Of a DNA stretch of 64,000 nt, positions 62,807 through 64,000 are shown piece after piece. The notes under the pieces were generated by a model that saw only the letters and a list, made by a program, of their open reading frames with translations, had not been told where the DNA came from and did no database searches. The position numbers and the translations under genes were made by a program. The DNA is from Massilia phosphatilytica (GTDB lineage Bacteria; Pseudomonadota; Gammaproteobacteria; Burkholderiales; Burkholderiaceae_D). The DNA lies in contig NZ_PUIP01000003.1 in the NCBI RefSeq assembly GCF_002968015.1, forward strand, positions 1 through 64,000, given 5' to 3'. The stretch's first letter is position 1, and each line of letters opens with the position of its first letter.

Positions 62807-64000
62807 TTACACGATCCCGCTGCTGCTCGCCCCCGCCTTCGCCGGTCGCGCGCTTGCGACCTTGTCGCGATACCCGCTGGCCCGATAGCACGCCACCGGA
62901 TCCGCCGCGCCACCCGAGCGCACGCGCGCCATCGCGAGGATCGGCGACACGTCCGTGCGGAACGCCTGCTTGAGCGCCTGCGCGGACAGCAGCACGTCGT
63001 TCGCTTCCTGCAGTCCGGCCAGTTGCGCGCGGTCGACGAGCGCCGCCTGTACGTACGCGCGCTGGACTTCCACGGCGCTGTTCATCAGGCTTTCCACCGG
63101 GTCCGTCACGTTGTGCGACTGGTCCAGCATGTAGGCGGGCTTGAACGCCGGGCCTTCGCGCAGCGCGGCGTCGGCCAGCTCGTTGAAGACCAGGAACAGC
63201 TGGAACGGATTGATCGAGCCCGAGTCGAGGTCGTCGTCGCCGTATTTACTGTCGTTGAAATGGAAGCCCCCCAGCTTGCCGAACTGCGCGAGGCGCGCGA
63301 CGATCATCTCGATGTTCGTGTTCGGCGCGTGGTGGCCCAGGTCGACGAGGCATTTCGCCTTCGGCCCAAGTGCCGTCGCGCAGGCAAAACTCGTGCCCCA
63401 GTCGGCGATCGTCGTCGCGTAGAACGCCGGCTCGAACAGTTTATGCTCGATGAAGACGTTCCAGTCGTCCGGCAGCGCCGCGTAGATCTCGCGCATGCTC
63501 TCCAGGTAGCGCTCCAGCGCGCCGCGCAGGTTGCTCTGCCCCGGGAAATTCGCGCCGTCGCCGACCCACACCGTCAGCGCCTTCGACCCGAGCTCGCGGC
63601 CCAGTTCGATGCACTCGATGTTGTGCTTGACGGCCTGCGCGCGCGTCGCCGCCGCGTTGGCCGTCAGGCTGCCGAATTTATACGTGTGCTCCTGGTTCTG
63701 CTGGTCCTGGAAGGTGTTCGAGTTGACGGCATCGAACGCGAGCCCCAGGTCGTCCGCCTTCTGGCGCAGTTCCTTCGCATCCGTCGGGCGGTCCCACGGG
63801 AAGTGCGGCGACACGGCCGGCGTGGCACGCGTCAGTTCGTTGATGACGGCGCAGTCGTCCAGCTTTTCGAACACGTTGCGCGGCTCGCCGCGGCCCGGGA
63901 AGCGCGCGAAGCGGGTGCCGCCCGTGCCCACACCCCAGCTGGGCACCGCGACCGCGAAGCGCTGCGCGAGGGCCGTCAATGCTTCGATATCCTGGCCGCG
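62807..64000 (-). CDS. rhaI: L-rhamnose isomerase, RhaI/P. stutzeri type, partial
   Basis: Continues past the right edge; about 397 codons are visible. EVPSWGVG-like AVAVPSWGVGTGGTRFARFP, CAVINELTRATPAVSPHFPW, metal site residues in VFIEHKLFEP, LVDLGHHAPNTN and GGFHFNDSKYGDDD. It converts L-rhamnose to L-rhamnulose with Mn. TTG at 63977-63979 is in frame but the reading frame continues upstream (GQDIEALTALAQRF), so the true start is beyond the window. No kinase or aldolase is visible yet. Confidence 0.93.
   Translation of the reverse strand, partial: RGQDIEALTALAQRFAVAVPSWGVGTGGTRFARFPGRGEPRNVFEKLDDCAVINELTRATPAVSPHFPWDRPTDAKELRQKADDLGLAFDAVNSNTFQDQQNQEHTYKFGSLTANAAATRAQAVKHNIECIELGRELGSKALTVWVGDGANFPGQSNLRGALERYLESMREIYAALPDDWNVFIEHKLFEPAFYATTIADWGTSFACATALGPKAKCLVDLGHHAPNTNIEMIVARLAQFGKLGGFHFNDSKYGDDDLDSGSINPFQLFLVFNELADAALREGPAFKPAYMLDQSHNVTDPVESLMNSAVEVQRAYVQAALVDRAQLAGLQEANDVLLSAQALKQAFRTDVSPILAMARVRSGGAADPVACYRASGYRDKVASARPAKAGASSSGIV

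Noticed and set aside
1-64000. tRNA, rRNA, CRISPR arrays, insertion sequences, prophage
   Set aside because: No cloverleaf-like, repeat-spacer, transposase or phage structural gene was seen.

Overview
The window is 64 kb of GC-rich, densely packed bacterial chromosome. No rRNA or tRNA gene, insertion sequence, prophage or CRISPR array was seen. The gene families fit a soil or plant-associated betaproteobacterium, most likely Oxalobacteraceae (Massilia/Duganella/Telluria-like). The pointers are a short H-NS with the betaproteobacterial C-terminus, large carbohydrate-type TonB-dependent receptors, DUF2382 stress proteins and many secreted pectin enzymes. This placement is inference from family knowledge, not from a search.

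Layout. (1) 1-17000 is a galactose/galactan block: the end of a sodium/sugar symporter, a TonB-dependent receptor coupled to a GH35 beta-galactosidase, a GH28 polygalacturonase, and the De Ley-Doudoroff galactonate genes dgoA, dgoK and dgoD. A sugar-dehydrogenase-like SDR and a GbpR-like LysR regulator lie among them. Also here are a LysE/AraC pair and a lower-GC histidine kinase/response regulator pair. (2) 17000-28200 is housekeeping and signalling: a Fur-box-controlled receptor divergent from a PepSY membrane protein, an H-NS protein, a GAF-PAS diguanylate cyclase, and a PAS-GGDEF-EAL protein followed by a DUF504 protein. (3) 28400-31750 is a compact three-gene set (methyltransferase, DUF2156 protein, fatty acyl-CoA reductase) that looks like lipid synthesis. 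(4) 32036-39494 is a pectin operon: DUF4861, exo-rhamnogalacturonan-lyase-like (PL26), PL9 pectate lyase, CE12 acetylesterase, GH43-like. (5) 39600-51650 is mixed: two DUF2382 stress proteins, a GMC oxidoreductase, a GH3 glycosidase divergent from a tryptophan-halogenase-like flavoprotein, a TetR/O-methyltransferase pair, a purine permease, an amphipathic lipoprotein and a phosphoesterase. (6) 51667-64000 is a second rhamnogalacturonan block: two GH105 hydrolases, a tandem CE12 esterase, DUF6250 and DUF1080 proteins, PL22 oligogalacturonate lyase, an Axe-like esterase, rhamnose mutarotase, GH106 rhamnosidase and the start of L-rhamnose isomerase.

Together the genes describe near-complete attack on rhamnogalacturonan I and homogalacturonan. 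Lyases and esterases open the backbone, GH105 removes the unsaturated uronate, GH106 and RhaM/RhaI release and process rhamnose, GH35 removes galactose, and the dgo genes carry galactonate to pyruvate and glyceraldehyde 3-phosphate. The most interesting unannotated signals are regulatory. A TATA-N9-TATA dyad recurs beside the receptor/GH35, dgoK and dgoD genes, with a LysR regulator between them. LacI-type half-palindromes lie between GH3 and the halogenase-like gene. Several leader hairpins and close divergent starts are also described below.
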